A model generated the notes under the pieces. It searched no databases and was not told the DNA's origin. It was given only the letters and a program-made list of their open reading frames with translations. DNA of 64,000 bases, from NCBI GenBank assembly GCA_035530275.1, contig DATKVC010000003.1, positions 62,001-126,000 on the forward strand, written 5' to 3'. The translations under genes were made by a program, and so were the position numbers. The DNA comes from CAIJMU01 sp035530275. Lineage in GTDB: Bacteria; Spirochaetota; Spirochaetia; Treponematales; Rectinemataceae. Position 1 is the first letter of the stretch. Each line of letters starts with the position of its first letter. Shown here one piece after another: positions 49,947-58,676 of the stretch.

Positions 49947-51149
49947 TCAACTGGCCTCGAGAACCAAATGGAGCTTGCGGTCGAGGACCAAGCAGGCCGC
50001 GCCCAGTGCCCCCGCCCTTTCGCCCAAGGCCCCCCGCTCGATCTTCGCCGCGGAGAAGGGATAATCCATCGCCCAGCGCTCCGTCGAGGCGCGGACCAGG
50101 TCGAGAAAGGGACCTTCCTCCCGTCCTACGGGGCCGCCGAGGAGGATCTTGTCGGGGTTGAAGGTCGTGACGATGTTGGCGAGGGCCAGCCCGAGCCTGG
50201 AAGCGGCGACTTCGAGGCAATCGAGGGCGACGAGGTCGCCGAGCCTCGCCGCCGCGCAGATATCCTCACCTCGAAGTCTCCCCGGGGGGAGGAGGGCGAG
50301 GCTGGTCGTCCTGCCCTCGGCGATGAAGGTCGCGGCCCTGGCTGCCATCGCCGAGCCGGAGGCGAGGACTTGGAGGCAGCCCCGTCGGCCGCAGCGGCAG
50401 GTGGGTCCTTCCGGCTCGACGACCAGGTGGCCGATCTCCCCGGCGCTGTAGTTCGCGCCATGGAGGAGGCGGCCTTCGAGCACGAAGGCGGCGCTGATGC
50501 CCGTTCCGATCCCCACGTAGACGAAACTTCCCTGCCCCCTCCCCGCGCCGAAGCGGGCCTCGGCAAGACCGGAACCGCGGTTGCGATTGATGACGTAGGC
50601 ATCGAGGCCGAGCCTGATCTTCAGGTAGTCGGCTATCGCGATGGAACTCCAGCCGAGGTCATCGGCCCTGACGATGAGCCCTCGCTCGCAATCCACGAGG
50701 CCCGGAGCGCCGATGCCGATGGCGGGAAGGAGTCTTCCGGGGCAGGTCTTCATGGCCTCCGAGAGGCCCTCGGCAAGAATTTCGAGGAAGGCCTCGGGGC
50801 TTTGCTCCGGGAGGCTGCGGCTGCTGGAGGCGACGATGTCGCCGCGAAGATTGGTGAGGGCGAAGACCCAGCGTCCCGAATGGAATTCGGCCCCGAGTGC
50901 GAACCATTTTTCGGCCCCGAGTTCGAGGATGAGGCCAGGCCGACCCCGTCCGTCGGCCTTTCCTTCGCGCTCGGCGACGAGACCGCTCTCGATGAGCTTG
51001 GTCGCGATGGTGGAGGCGGTCTGACGGCTCAGCCCCAGCCTTCGCGACATGGCCGCGCGGGAAATGCCGCCCCCTTCTTCGACTCCCGCGAGAAAAGCGG
51101 CGACATTGAAAAGATCGGCGCTGTCGCTTTCGTGGCGAAAGGCATTCAT
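49947..51149 (-). CDS. ROK-family transcriptional regulator (NagC/XylR-like)
   Basis: 400 residues: N-terminal winged helix-turn-helix (ISRAAMSRRLGLSRQTASTIATKL, about 29-52) and a C-terminal sugar-kinase-like domain. The ROK signature cysteines are CRCGRRGC after GEIGHLVV, a zinc site. The ATP-binding DxGxT is replaced by ALGAEFHSG, so it should be a sugar-responsive repressor and not a kinase. GGGAGG sits very close to the ATG. It is divergent from the 51-62 kb catabolic cluster across a 75-base spacer with inverted and direct repeats, and is the obvious local regulator. Confidence 0.94.
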   Translation of the reverse strand: MNAFRHESDSADLFNVAAFLAGVEEGGGISRAAMSRRLGLSRQTASTIATKLIESGLVAEREGKADGRGRPGLILELGAEKWFALGAEFHSGRWVFALTNLRGDIVASSSRSLPEQSPEAFLEILAEGLSEAMKTCPGRLLPAIGIGAPGLVDCERGLIVRADDLGWSSIAIADYLKIRLGLDAYVINRNRGSGLAEARFGAGRGQGSFVYVGIGTGISAAFVLEGRLLHGANYSAGEIGHLVVEPEGPTCRCGRRGCLQVLASGSAMAARAATFIAEGRTTSLALLPPGRLRGEDICAAARLGDLVALDCLEVAASRLGLALANIVTTFNPDKILLGGPVGREEGPFLDLVRASTERWAMDYPFSAAKIERGALGERAGALGAACLVLDRKLHLVLEAS

Positions 51150-51177
51150 CCCTCCCTCTGTATCATGACGGGGATAA

Positions 51178-51216
51178 TTTGTCTATAAACTTGACAAAAT
51201 AGAAAAGCTGTCTATA
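51178..51216. promoter_or_regulatory. Putative ROK operators in the divergent spacer
   Basis: An inverted repeat TTTGTC-N9-GACAAA (51178-51198) overlaps the -35 box of the catabolic promoter. The octamer TGTCTATA occurs twice in direct orientation (51180-51187 and 51209-51216), the second overlapping the -10 box. Location suits repression of both sides. Confidence 0.45.
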
Positions 51217-51218
51217 GT
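51191..51218 (+). promoter_or_regulatory. Promoter of the catabolic cluster, apparently leaderless
   Basis: Perfect -35 TTGACA (51191-51196), 16-base spacing and -10 TATAGT (51213-51218). Six bases separate the -10 box from the ATG at 51225, so transcription should start at or beside the start codon; there is no Shine-Dalgarno sequence. Confidence 0.7.
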
Positions 51219-51224
51219 CGAATC

Positions 51225-52634
51225 ATGCCCCGCGCCTTGGGAATACGAGTCGAGGGTCTTTCCTTACGATTCCTCCCTTACCCCTTTCGCGAAGTCCTCC
51301 GTTTTGGACGTGAGTCCCTCGAAGGCTGCGAGTGCGCAAGGGCGAGGGTTCTCGTCGAAGGCGCGGACGGAGAACTCGCCGAGGGTTGGGGCGAGGTGCC
51401 CCTCGGGGCGACCTGGGCCTGGCCTTCGGGGCTGGACGTCGCGGATCGCCTCGACGCGCTTCGCGGTTTTTGCGTCAATCTCGCCGAAGCCTGGTCATCC
51501 TTCGACCTCGCGGGCCATGCCCTCGTCATAGGCCATGCCTTTCTTCGTGACGTGCTCCCGGCCCGTTGGGCCGCCCTCAACGCGGAGCGTCGCAGATTGG
51601 GCGCCGAGGAGATGCCCTGGCTCGCTGCCCTTTTGTGCGCGGCGCCCTTCGATCTCGCCATTCATGACGCCTATGGCAAGGCGATGGGACGACCGAGCTT
51701 TTCGACCTACGGCCCTCCCTACCTCGACCATGACCTCGCCTGGTTCTATGGCGAAGCGCCATCCTCGTCATTTGCCGGTCGCTACCCGCGAGACTTTCTC
51801 GTCGCGCCTCCCGACGAACTCGAAGTGTGGCACCTGGTAGGTGGCGCCGACGATCTCGACAGTCCCGAAAGCCCGGACCCTTCATCCTTTCCCGCGAACT
51901 CCTATCCGACGACGCTTCGCGGCTGGATCCGACGGGACGGAATTTCCGCCCTCAAGGTGAAGCTCCGCGGATTGGATTCCGCTCGGGACGCCGAGCGCCT
52001 CGCCGCCGTCGGGCGCATGTGCCTCGAGGAGGGGGTGCGCAGGATCGGCATCGATTTCAACGGCACCGTCGGCGATCCGCTCTACGTGCTCGAGCTTCTC
52101 GAAAAAGTGAGGAAGGATGAGCCCGAATGCGCGAGGCGCCTCGTCTACGTCGAGCAACCCTTTTCGGCCTCCGGCGCCCTGGGATTGGATGTGCGCGCCC
52201 TCGGCTCCCGCCTTCCCCTCCTCATGGACGAAAGCGCCGTCGGCTGGGAGAGCGTGGCTCGGGGACAGACCCTCGGCTGGACGGGGGTCGCCCTCAAGAC
52301 CTGCAAGACCCTGACGGGAGCCCTCCTCAGTCTCTGCCGGGCCAGGGAAGCGGGTATGGCCATCATGGTACAGGACCTGACGAATCCCATGCTCGCCCTC
52401 GTGCCCCACGCCCTTCTCGGGGCTCATGCTCCGAGTCTCGGCGGCATAGAGGCCAACGCGGCGCAATATTGCCCCGAGGCCTCGCTGCCTGAAGCCGGAG
52501 TTCACCCTGGACTCTTTGGCAGGCGCTCGGGAAGGCTGTCGGTGGCGAGCATTCGCGGCGACGGACTCGGTTACGGCGAGGCTATCCGCGCCCGGGCCTT
52601 GCCCAAGCCTGTCTTCGAGGAAGGAGCGGCGTGA
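51225..52634 (+). CDS. Enolase-superfamily (mandelate racemase/muconate lactonizing type) enzyme
   Basis: 469 residues. Superfamily residues in the C-terminal barrel: a KxK motif in ALKVKLRG, metal ligands in GIDFNGT, YVEQPFS and LMDES, and a later lysine in ALKTCKT. The two-lysine pattern places it nearest the muconate-lactonizing subgroup, which abstracts a proton next to a carboxylate (racemases, epimerases, lactonizing enzymes, some dehydratases). About 150 extra residues come before the first of these motifs, more than usual. It is the first gene of the cluster; its stop overlaps the next start (GTGA). A carboxylate-bearing substrate is the main hint it gives. Precise reaction unknown. 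Confidence 0.82.
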   Translation: MPRALGIRVEGLSLRFLPYPFREVLRFGRESLEGCECARARVLVEGADGELAEGWGEVPLGATWAWPSGLDVADRLDALRGFCVNLAEAWSSFDLAGHALVIGHAFLRDVLPARWAALNAERRRLGAEEMPWLAALLCAAPFDLAIHDAYGKAMGRPSFSTYGPPYLDHDLAWFYGEAPSSSFAGRYPRDFLVAPPDELEVWHLVGGADDLDSPESPDPSSFPANSYPTTLRGWIRRDGISALKVKLRGLDSARDAERLAAVGRMCLEEGVRRIGIDFNGTVGDPLYVLELLEKVRKDEPECARRLVYVEQPFSASGALGLDVRALGSRLPLLMDESAVGWESVARGQTLGWTGVALKTCKTLTGALLSLCRAREAGMAIMVQDLTNPMLALVPHALLGAHAPSLGGIEANAAQYCPEASLPEAGVHPGLFGRRSGRLSVASIRGDGLGYGEAIRARALPKPVFEEGAA

Positions 52635-53791
52635 GCCGGGCCGAGCTCGTGGCTGCCGCCCTCGACAGGAAGGCGCGCGGGACCTTTCCCCTCGATTTCT
52701 GCGGAAGCAGCGTGACGGGGATCGCCGATCGCGCCCTCGAGAAACTCCTCGCCGCCCTCGGCCTGCCGGGCGATCGCCGGCCCGTCGACAGCGTGCAGGG
52801 AATCTCCGCCCCGGCCCCGGCAATTATCTTCGCCCTCGGTTCCTCCACCTTGCGCATCGGCCGGGACCGCATCCTTCCTGGGACGCCAAGTCCGGAAGGC
52901 GTCTCTACGGCTCGCGACCGCTTCGGCGTGCACTGGAGGAGGGGCGTCGGGGAGCTCTATTTCAGCCAGGTCGGCGCCCCCCTCGGCGAGGGTCGGCTCC
53001 GTGACGCCCTCGATGCCTATGTCTTCCCCGAGCCGGAGGCAGCCGGCATCGATGAGAGCATCGCCGAGGGAAGGGCGGCGGCCGAAGGCTTCGGTCTCTT
53101 TCCGGTTCTGGACAGGGATTGCGCGGGGATTTACGAAATGGCCGCGAGGCTGCGAGGGGTGGAGAGGCTCTACTACGATCTCCTTGACGATCCGGAGGGG
53201 GTCGACGCGCTCGCGGAGCGAATCCTCGACTACAAACTCCGGTACTGGTCGCTGGTCCTCGAAGCCTGGGGCAAAGCCCCGGCCGCGATCGCCGAGGCCG
53301 ACGACTACGGGTCCGAGCAATCCCTCCTTTTCGCTCCGGACCTTATCCGGGGATTATTCATCTCCCGCTACCGCAGGCTTCTCGGGACAATCAAGAGGAA
53401 ATGCCCGGCTGCCCGCGTCGTCTTCCATTCTTGCGGGGCCGTTCGGGAAATCCTGCCCGCCCTGATCGAGGCCGGGATCGATGCCCTCAATCCCGTACAA
53501 TTCACGGCTGCGGGCATGGGTCTCGAGGGACTGGTTCGCGACTTCGGCGATCGCATCGCCTTTTGGGGCGGGGCGGTCGACACGAAGGTCGTCCTGACCA
53601 CGGGCTCGCCGGAGGACCTGCGGAAGGAGCTGTCGCATAACGCGGCCATCCTCGGCTCGCGGGGCGGCTTCGTCTGTTCGACGGTCCACAACATACAGGC
53701 CGATGTGCCAGTCGAAAATATCCTCGCCTATCTCGAGGCGGCGCGCGGGCTCGGCCTGGCAGAGGCGCGGGGCGCAGGCAGGGCCGCGTGA
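52631..53791 (+). CDS. Uroporphyrinogen-decarboxylase-family protein (methyltransferase-like)
   Basis: 386 residues of the UroD/MtaA fold starting with GTG in a four-base overlap. The motif VFHSCGAVREILPALIEAGIDALNPVQ, in short pieces, is typical of the non-haem branch: His-x-Cys as in zinc-dependent MtaA/CmuA methyltransferases. ADDYGSEQSLLF and RDCAGIYEMA are also family segments. True HemE residues for tetrapyrrole binding are not evident. Members of this branch often sit in sugar-catabolic operons with unknown jobs. The stop overlaps the next gene start. Confidence 0.8.
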   Translation: MSRAELVAAALDRKARGTFPLDFCGSSVTGIADRALEKLLAALGLPGDRRPVDSVQGISAPAPAIIFALGSSTLRIGRDRILPGTPSPEGVSTARDRFGVHWRRGVGELYFSQVGAPLGEGRLRDALDAYVFPEPEAAGIDESIAEGRAAAEGFGLFPVLDRDCAGIYEMAARLRGVERLYYDLLDDPEGVDALAERILDYKLRYWSLVLEAWGKAPAAIAEADDYGSEQSLLFAPDLIRGLFISRYRRLLGTIKRKCPAARVVFHSCGAVREILPALIEAGIDALNPVQFTAAGMGLEGLVRDFGDRIAFWGGAVDTKVVLTTGSPEDLRKELSHNAAILGSRGGFVCSTVHNIQADVPVENILAYLEAARGLGLAEARGAGRAA

Positions 53792-54654
53792 GGTACGCCG
53801 TCTGCAACGAGCTATTCGGCCGGAGATCGTTGGCCGAGTCGGCGGCCATCGCGCGGCAGGCCGGCTATGGCGGTCTCGAGATCGCACCTTACACGGTCTT
53901 CGGGGATTTTTCCTCCATCTCCATCAGGGCAGGAATCGCGGCCATCCGCAGCGCCTTGAAGGCCGAAGGTCTCGCCTTCGCCGCCTTTCATTGGCTCCTT
54001 CGCGGACCCGAGGGCCTCCACGCCACGAGCCCGGACCTGACGACGCGTCGACGGACCTGGGATCATCTGGCCCGCCTCGTCGAGGCGGCCGCCGAGCTGG
54101 GAGGAGGGCCCCTCGTTCTCGGTTCCCCGAAGCAGAGATCCACGACGGGAGGCGCATCGCGCGAGTTGGCCCGGCTCAATCTCGTCGAAGGATTGTCGCG
54201 CCTCGCCCCCCACTGCGCCGCGGCGGGATCGCCCATCCTCATCGAGGCGCTTGCCTCGGAGCAGAGCGACATCGTGAACACCCTCGCCGAGGCCCGCGCC
54301 ATCGTCGAGGAGATCGCTTCGCCCGGCGTGGGGACGATGTTCGACTTCCACAACACGGGCGATGAGCGGGAGCCTTGGGAGGCTCTCATTCGCGGCCTCG
54401 GCCCCCATGTCGGCCACATCCACGCCAACGAGCCGGACGGCAGCGCTCCGCGCCGCGACGGCGCCGACCTCGGGCCGGCCTTTGCCGCCATGCGCGACAT
54501 CGATTATCGGGGATGGATTTCGGTGGAGATCTTCACGGAGCCCGAGGACCCGGCCTCGACGCTTCGCGAATCGATGGAACGCTTCCGGGAATTAGATCGC
54601 GCATCCGCCTCCGGAGGGGAGGCTTTATCTCGAGTGGGAAGGAGACTGTCATGA
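53788..54654 (+). CDS. Xylose-isomerase-like TIM-barrel protein 1
   Basis: 288 residues, GTG start overlapping the previous stop (GTGA). Sugar phosphate isomerase/epimerase fold: YGGLEIAPYTVFGDF near residue 30, metal-type residues in LIEAL (Glu), FDFHNTGDE (Asp/His), GHIHANEPDG (His) and SVEIFTEPED (Glu). This set suits a divalent-metal isomerase or epimerase. Substrate unknown. It is coupled to the tctC start (ATGA). It is the first of three such barrels in the cluster, and they are not close copies of each other. Confidence 0.82.
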   Translation: MRYAVCNELFGRRSLAESAAIARQAGYGGLEIAPYTVFGDFSSISIRAGIAAIRSALKAEGLAFAAFHWLLRGPEGLHATSPDLTTRRRTWDHLARLVEAAAELGGGPLVLGSPKQRSTTGGASRELARLNLVEGLSRLAPHCAAAGSPILIEALASEQSDIVNTLAEARAIVEEIASPGVGTMFDFHNTGDEREPWEALIRGLGPHVGHIHANEPDGSAPRRDGADLGPAFAAMRDIDYRGWISVEIFTEPEDPASTLRESMERFRELDRASASGGEALSRVGRRLS

Positions 54655-55652
54655 AAAGGATACTCGGTAAGGCACTGTTCTTCGTCCTTGTCGCCGCTCT
54701 CGCGAGTACACCGGCATTGGCGCAGAAATGGAAGGCGACGAAGACCATCACGCTGATCATTCCCTGGGGGGCGGGCGGCGCCTCCGACCTCACCGCGCGC
54801 GTAGTCGCCGGGGAGATGGAGCGGCCCCTCGGCGCGAAGATCGCCGTCATCAACCAGCCGGGCGCCTCGGGCTCGACGGGCACGCAATACGCCTTCGACA
54901 TGCCCCACGACGGCTACACCTGGACGGGCAACGCCGACGCGAGCGTCGCGACCTATCAGGTCGACGCCCTCACCCCGAAGATCTCGCACACTCAGTGGCA
55001 GGCCTATCTCGCGATGAAGAATCCCGCCATCATCTGCGTCAATCCCAAATCGCCCATCAGGAGCTGGGACGACCTCGTGAATGCCTTCAAGACCCGCGAT
55101 GTCTCGGTCGCGAGCGCCGGCGTCGGGGCGGGCGGCCACATCGCCGCCGAGACGGTGAAGAAGGCCCTAGGCATCAACTATAAACACGTTCCCTATGCGG
55201 GAGGGAATCCCGCCGTCATAGCGACGGTGTCCGGCGAGTGCGAGGTGATCATGCAGCTATCCATGGAGGAGGCCGACATGATACGCGCGAAAAAACTCAT
55301 TCCCATCGCCGTGATGAGCCCGAACCCCCTCGTGATCGACGGCTACGGCACGATCCCCTCGGCCAATCAGTTCGTCCCCTCGATGCCGAGCGTCGCCTTC
55401 AATTTCGGTCTCTTCATCCCGAGGGACATACCCGCGGACGCCAAAGCGGCCATCGCCGCCGCCTTCGACACCGCGGCAAGGAGCAAGGCCGTCTTGGATC
55501 TCGCGAAGGCAAAGGCCTGCGAGGCCGTGGACATCCAGGGCACCGAAGCCGACACCGTGATGAACGACGCCGCCTCGGTCTTCGGCTGGCTCAAATACGA
55601 TGCGGGCGTCTCGCCGGTGAATCCCCAGAGCCTCGGTATCCCGAGACTTTGA
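54651..55652 (+). CDS. tctC: Tripartite tricarboxylate-type transporter, solute-binding protein
   Basis: 333 residues with a Sec signal (about 1-24, TPALAQ). The TctC/Bug fold shows ITLIIPWGAGGASDLTARV, VINQPGASGSTGTQYA, YKHVPYAGGNPAVIATVSGE and VPSMPSVAFNFGLF. This family binds carboxylates or other small acids in the periplasm. The ATG overlaps the previous stop, and GGAG precedes it. Genes for both membrane subunits follow, so it is a complete TTT system. Confidence 0.94.
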   Translation: MKRILGKALFFVLVAALASTPALAQKWKATKTITLIIPWGAGGASDLTARVVAGEMERPLGAKIAVINQPGASGSTGTQYAFDMPHDGYTWTGNADASVATYQVDALTPKISHTQWQAYLAMKNPAIICVNPKSPIRSWDDLVNAFKTRDVSVASAGVGAGGHIAAETVKKALGINYKHVPYAGGNPAVIATVSGECEVIMQLSMEEADMIRAKKLIPIAVMSPNPLVIDGYGTIPSANQFVPSMPSVAFNFGLFIPRDIPADAKAAIAAAFDTAARSKAVLDLAKAKACEAVDIQGTEADTVMNDAASVFGWLKYDAGVSPVNPQSLGIPRL

Positions 55653-55731
55653 CGATCGGGGGCGGCCATCGACGGCCGCCCTCTCCAATCCTCCGCCGAG
55701 CCGGTTTATCCCAACTGGAAGGATATTCGCC

Positions 55732-56205
55732 ATGACCGATTCGCAGATGCGCAAGGCCGACTTCCTGTCGGCGATAGTCCTGATGGCATTGGGCGCGGTT
55801 TTCGTCGCTGTCGCGCTGGGGATGCCTCCCTACAAGCAAGGCTGGTACGCGGCGCCGGGTTTTACACCCCTCGTCTTCGGCTCCATCCTCGGTTTCATGG
55901 GCCTCATCCTCTTCGCGCGGACCTTGATAAAGGGAGGCTGGGCCTTCCGCCTGAACGCCGATCATTGGCGGCGCGTCCGCGATTCGAAGGCCGTGCGTCG
56001 GGTCTCGGTGATGTGCGCCTTCATCTTCGCTTTTCTCTTTCTCTTCGACAAAGTGCCCTTTCTCTTGTTGTCGTCCGCCTTTCTCTTCGGGACGATCTGG
56101 TATTTCAAGGGCGCGAAACTCTGGGTCAACGCAGTCGTCTCCGTCGTCGCGACGACCATCGTCTGGTACATCTTCGGCGTGATCTTCATGATCCCGCTGC
56201 CCTGA
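55732..56205 (+). CDS. tctB: Tripartite tricarboxylate transporter, small membrane subunit
   Basis: 157 residues of the TctB (DUF1468) family with four hydrophobic helices (about 11-30, 42-66, 87-107 and 110-150) and a short cytoplasmic segment. GGAAGGA precedes the ATG. It lies 79 bases after tctC and 13 bases before tctA, the standard gene order. Confidence 0.9.
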   Translation: MTDSQMRKADFLSAIVLMALGAVFVAVALGMPPYKQGWYAAPGFTPLVFGSILGFMGLILFARTLIKGGWAFRLNADHWRRVRDSKAVRRVSVMCAFIFAFLFLFDKVPFLLLSSAFLFGTIWYFKGAKLWVNAVVSVVATTIVWYIFGVIFMIPLP

Positions 56206-56218
56206 GGAAGGTTCGGCC

Positions 56219-57739
56219 ATGGGCGTCATACAGCTGTTCAGCGAGATCGGGAAGCAGGCCATTCCCCTCGACCTTCTCATCATGTTCGCGGCCACCTTCC
56301 TCGGCATCGTCATCGGGATGCTGCCGGGCCTGACTGCGACGATGGGCATCGCCCTTCTTACGACCCTCACCTTCAAATGGGACGCGGGCTCGGCGATCAT
56401 GACCCTGATCGGGATCTACATCGGGGCGATCTACGGCGGCTCGAGGACGGCCATCCTCCTCAACATCCCGGGAACCCCGGCCAACGCGGCCACCTGTCTC
56501 GACGGCTACCCTCTCGCGCGAAGCGGCAAGGGTGCCGAGGCCATCGGGCTGGCGACGACAGCCTCCTTTCTCGGCTCGGTCGTGGGGCTCATCGCGCTCT
56601 CCTTCTTCACGCCGGTACTCGGCAACATGGCCCTCGAATTCAAATCCTACGAGATCTTCTGGCTCGCCGTTTTCGGCGTTGCGATCTGCGGCAACCTGAC
56701 GGCCTCGAAGGACCATCTCAAGGGCTGGGTCTCCGGGATATTCGGCATATTGCTGTCCTTCGTCGGCATGGACAAGATCCAGGGCTTCACGCGCTACACC
56801 TTCGGCATCCAGAACCTGAACGCGGGCTTCGACATCATCCCGGTCCTCGTCGGCACCTACGGCCTCGTCGAGATCATCCACAACCTCTCGATGCAGGACA
56901 ACAAGGAAGTCGTGACGCAGCTCGGGCGCGTGATCCCGAGGCTCCGCGACCTTGCCGCCAACTGGTGGAACATCATCCGCTCGGGCCTGACGGGGGTCGT
57001 GGTCGGCATCATCCCCGGGGTCGGCGAGAACATCGCCTCCTACGTGGCCTACGATTTCGCGAAGAGGGCGAGCAAGACGCCGGAGCGCTTCGGCCACGGG
57101 GCAAAGGAGGGGTTGATCGCCTCGGAGACGGCCAACAACGCCTGCGTCGGCGGTGCCCTCGTGCCCGTCCTTTCTCTCGCCATCCCGGGGAGTCCCCCGG
57201 CGGCCGTCCTCCTCGCCGCGCTTTGGATCCACGGGCTCAGGCCTGGCCCCCTTCTCATGATGGAAAATCCCAATTACATCTATCAGTTCTCGGCCATGTT
57301 CTTCTGGGGAACCCTCGCGATGCTCATCCTCGGATTGACCATAGTCAAGCCGATGCTCCACATCCTCAAGTTGAAGAACGGCCTCCTCATGCCGTTGGTC
57401 TTCCTGTTCTGCACGATCGGGACTTTCTCGATCAACGGCAGGCCCTTCGACCTCATGGTCATGGTCTTCTTCGGTCTCCTCGCCTTCCCGATGCGCAAGC
57501 TCGGTTTCCCCGACGCGCCCTTCGTCCTCGGCATCATCCTTGGCCCGATGATCGACGAGAACATGCGGCGCGGTCTCATCCTGAGCGACGGGAACTTCGG
57601 CGCCTTTTTCCACAGCCCCATTTCGCTGGTCCTCGTCGTCTTCGTGGCCTTCACCCTCTTCGGGCGCTCGGCGCCTGTTATGTGGGTGAGGGGAGGGGCC
57701 AAGCGGGGCGTAGCCGCCCTCCTCGGGAGGAAAGTCTGA
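56219..57739 (+). CDS. tctA: Tripartite tricarboxylate transporter, large membrane subunit
   Basis: 506 residues with about twelve helices. Family sequences: IGMLPGLTATMGIALL, YIGAIYGGSRTAILLNIPGT (substrate-path motif) and the symmetric second-half copy GVVVGIIPGVGENIASYVAYD and ALVPVLSLAIPGSPPAAVLL. The transporter would be sodium- or proton-coupled uptake of a small acid. AGGAAGG precedes the ATG. The stop overlaps the next gene (TGATG). It is the main import candidate of the cluster. Confidence 0.95.
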   Translation: MGVIQLFSEIGKQAIPLDLLIMFAATFLGIVIGMLPGLTATMGIALLTTLTFKWDAGSAIMTLIGIYIGAIYGGSRTAILLNIPGTPANAATCLDGYPLARSGKGAEAIGLATTASFLGSVVGLIALSFFTPVLGNMALEFKSYEIFWLAVFGVAICGNLTASKDHLKGWVSGIFGILLSFVGMDKIQGFTRYTFGIQNLNAGFDIIPVLVGTYGLVEIIHNLSMQDNKEVVTQLGRVIPRLRDLAANWWNIIRSGLTGVVVGIIPGVGENIASYVAYDFAKRASKTPERFGHGAKEGLIASETANNACVGGALVPVLSLAIPGSPPAAVLLAALWIHGLRPGPLLMMENPNYIYQFSAMFFWGTLAMLILGLTIVKPMLHILKLKNGLLMPLVFLFCTIGTFSINGRPFDLMVMVFFGLLAFPMRKLGFPDAPFVLGIILGPMIDENMRRGLILSDGNFGAFFHSPISLVLVVFVAFTLFGRSAPVMWVRGGAKRGVAALLGRKV

Positions 57740-58674
57740 TGGGTGCCGCCCTGGGGCGCCTCGGACTTTTTTCCGTGAGCTACGCCGGCCTTTGGGGCCA
57801 GGCCGCTCTCGACGCGTCGGCCTTCGTGAGGAAGGCCGCGGCCCTGGGATTCGACTCGGTACTAATTATGGCTAAAAGGCCCCATCTTTCGCCGGTCGAC
57901 GCCGACGAGGCGAAGCTCGGAGCCATCGAGGAAGCCTTGCGCGAAACAGGGATGGCTTGCATCGGGCTCGCCGCCTACGACGACATCCTCCTACCCGCTC
58001 CTGCCGAGGTTCCGGCCCTCGAGATGCAGCTTCTCTATCTAGAGGCCTGCGCCCGGATCGCCGCCCGGCTTTTCGAGGCGGCTCCCATTCCCGGAGCCGC
58101 TCCCCTGCTTCGGGTCTTCACCGGCTATTCGCGTCCGGAGATCGCCCCGGCCGCGGCTTGGGCTCGCACCGTGGCCTTTCTGCGGGAGGCTGCGGCCCTC
58201 GCCGCTCGGCATGGCGTCACCGTAGCGGTCCAGAACCACCACGACCTCGCCGTCGGTAGCGAGGCCCTCCTCAGGCTGATCGAGGAGGTCGGGTCGCCCA
58301 ATCTGCGCGTCGGCTTTGACGCCTGGTCGCCCTTTTTGCGAGGGGAGGACCTGGCGGAATCGGCCCTCGCCATCGGGGACAAGGCCGCTATCTCGATAGC
58401 CGCCGACTATGCCAAACGTCCGCGCTGGGCCTATGCCCCCGAACTGGTGAATTATCGCCGCGAGCTTCCGGACCTCGTGGAGGCGGTGGAGATGGGGAAG
58501 GGTGAGATCGATTATCCCTCCTTCTTCGCGGCGCTGGATAAGGGAGGCTTCCGCGGCCCCGTGGTGTACGAAATGTGCTCGCCCATCGCGGGTGGGCCGT
58601 CGGAGGAGAATCTCGACGCGAAGGCAAGGGCCTTCCTCGACTACATGAGGGGCCAACAAGGCGGAAGGAAATAA
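57739..58674 (+). CDS. Xylose-isomerase-like TIM-barrel protein 2
   Basis: 311 residues, start coupled to tctA. Sugar phosphate isomerase/epimerase fold: FSVSYAGLWGQAALD at the start, VAVQNHHDLAVGSEALLRLIEEV (Gln/His-His, near 165-187), NLRVGFDAWSPFL (Asp) and VVYEMCSPIAGG (Glu). The usual metal glutamate on strand 5 is Gln here (VQNHHD), so metal binding may differ. Separate from the other two barrels in sequence. Function unknown. Confidence 0.8.
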   Translation: MGAALGRLGLFSVSYAGLWGQAALDASAFVRKAAALGFDSVLIMAKRPHLSPVDADEAKLGAIEEALRETGMACIGLAAYDDILLPAPAEVPALEMQLLYLEACARIAARLFEAAPIPGAAPLLRVFTGYSRPEIAPAAAWARTVAFLREAAALAARHGVTVAVQNHHDLAVGSEALLRLIEEVGSPNLRVGFDAWSPFLRGEDLAESALAIGDKAAISIAADYAKRPRWAYAPELVNYRRELPDLVEAVEMGKGEIDYPSFFAALDKGGFRGPVVYEMCSPIAGGPSEENLDAKARAFLDYMRGQQGGRK

Positions 58675-58676
58675 GT

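Noticed and set aside
56377..57738. Apparent fusion of a long Arg/His-rich protein to TIM-barrel protein 2.
   Set aside because: The upstream part is an out-of-frame reading of tctA; the real start is the coupled ATG at 57739.
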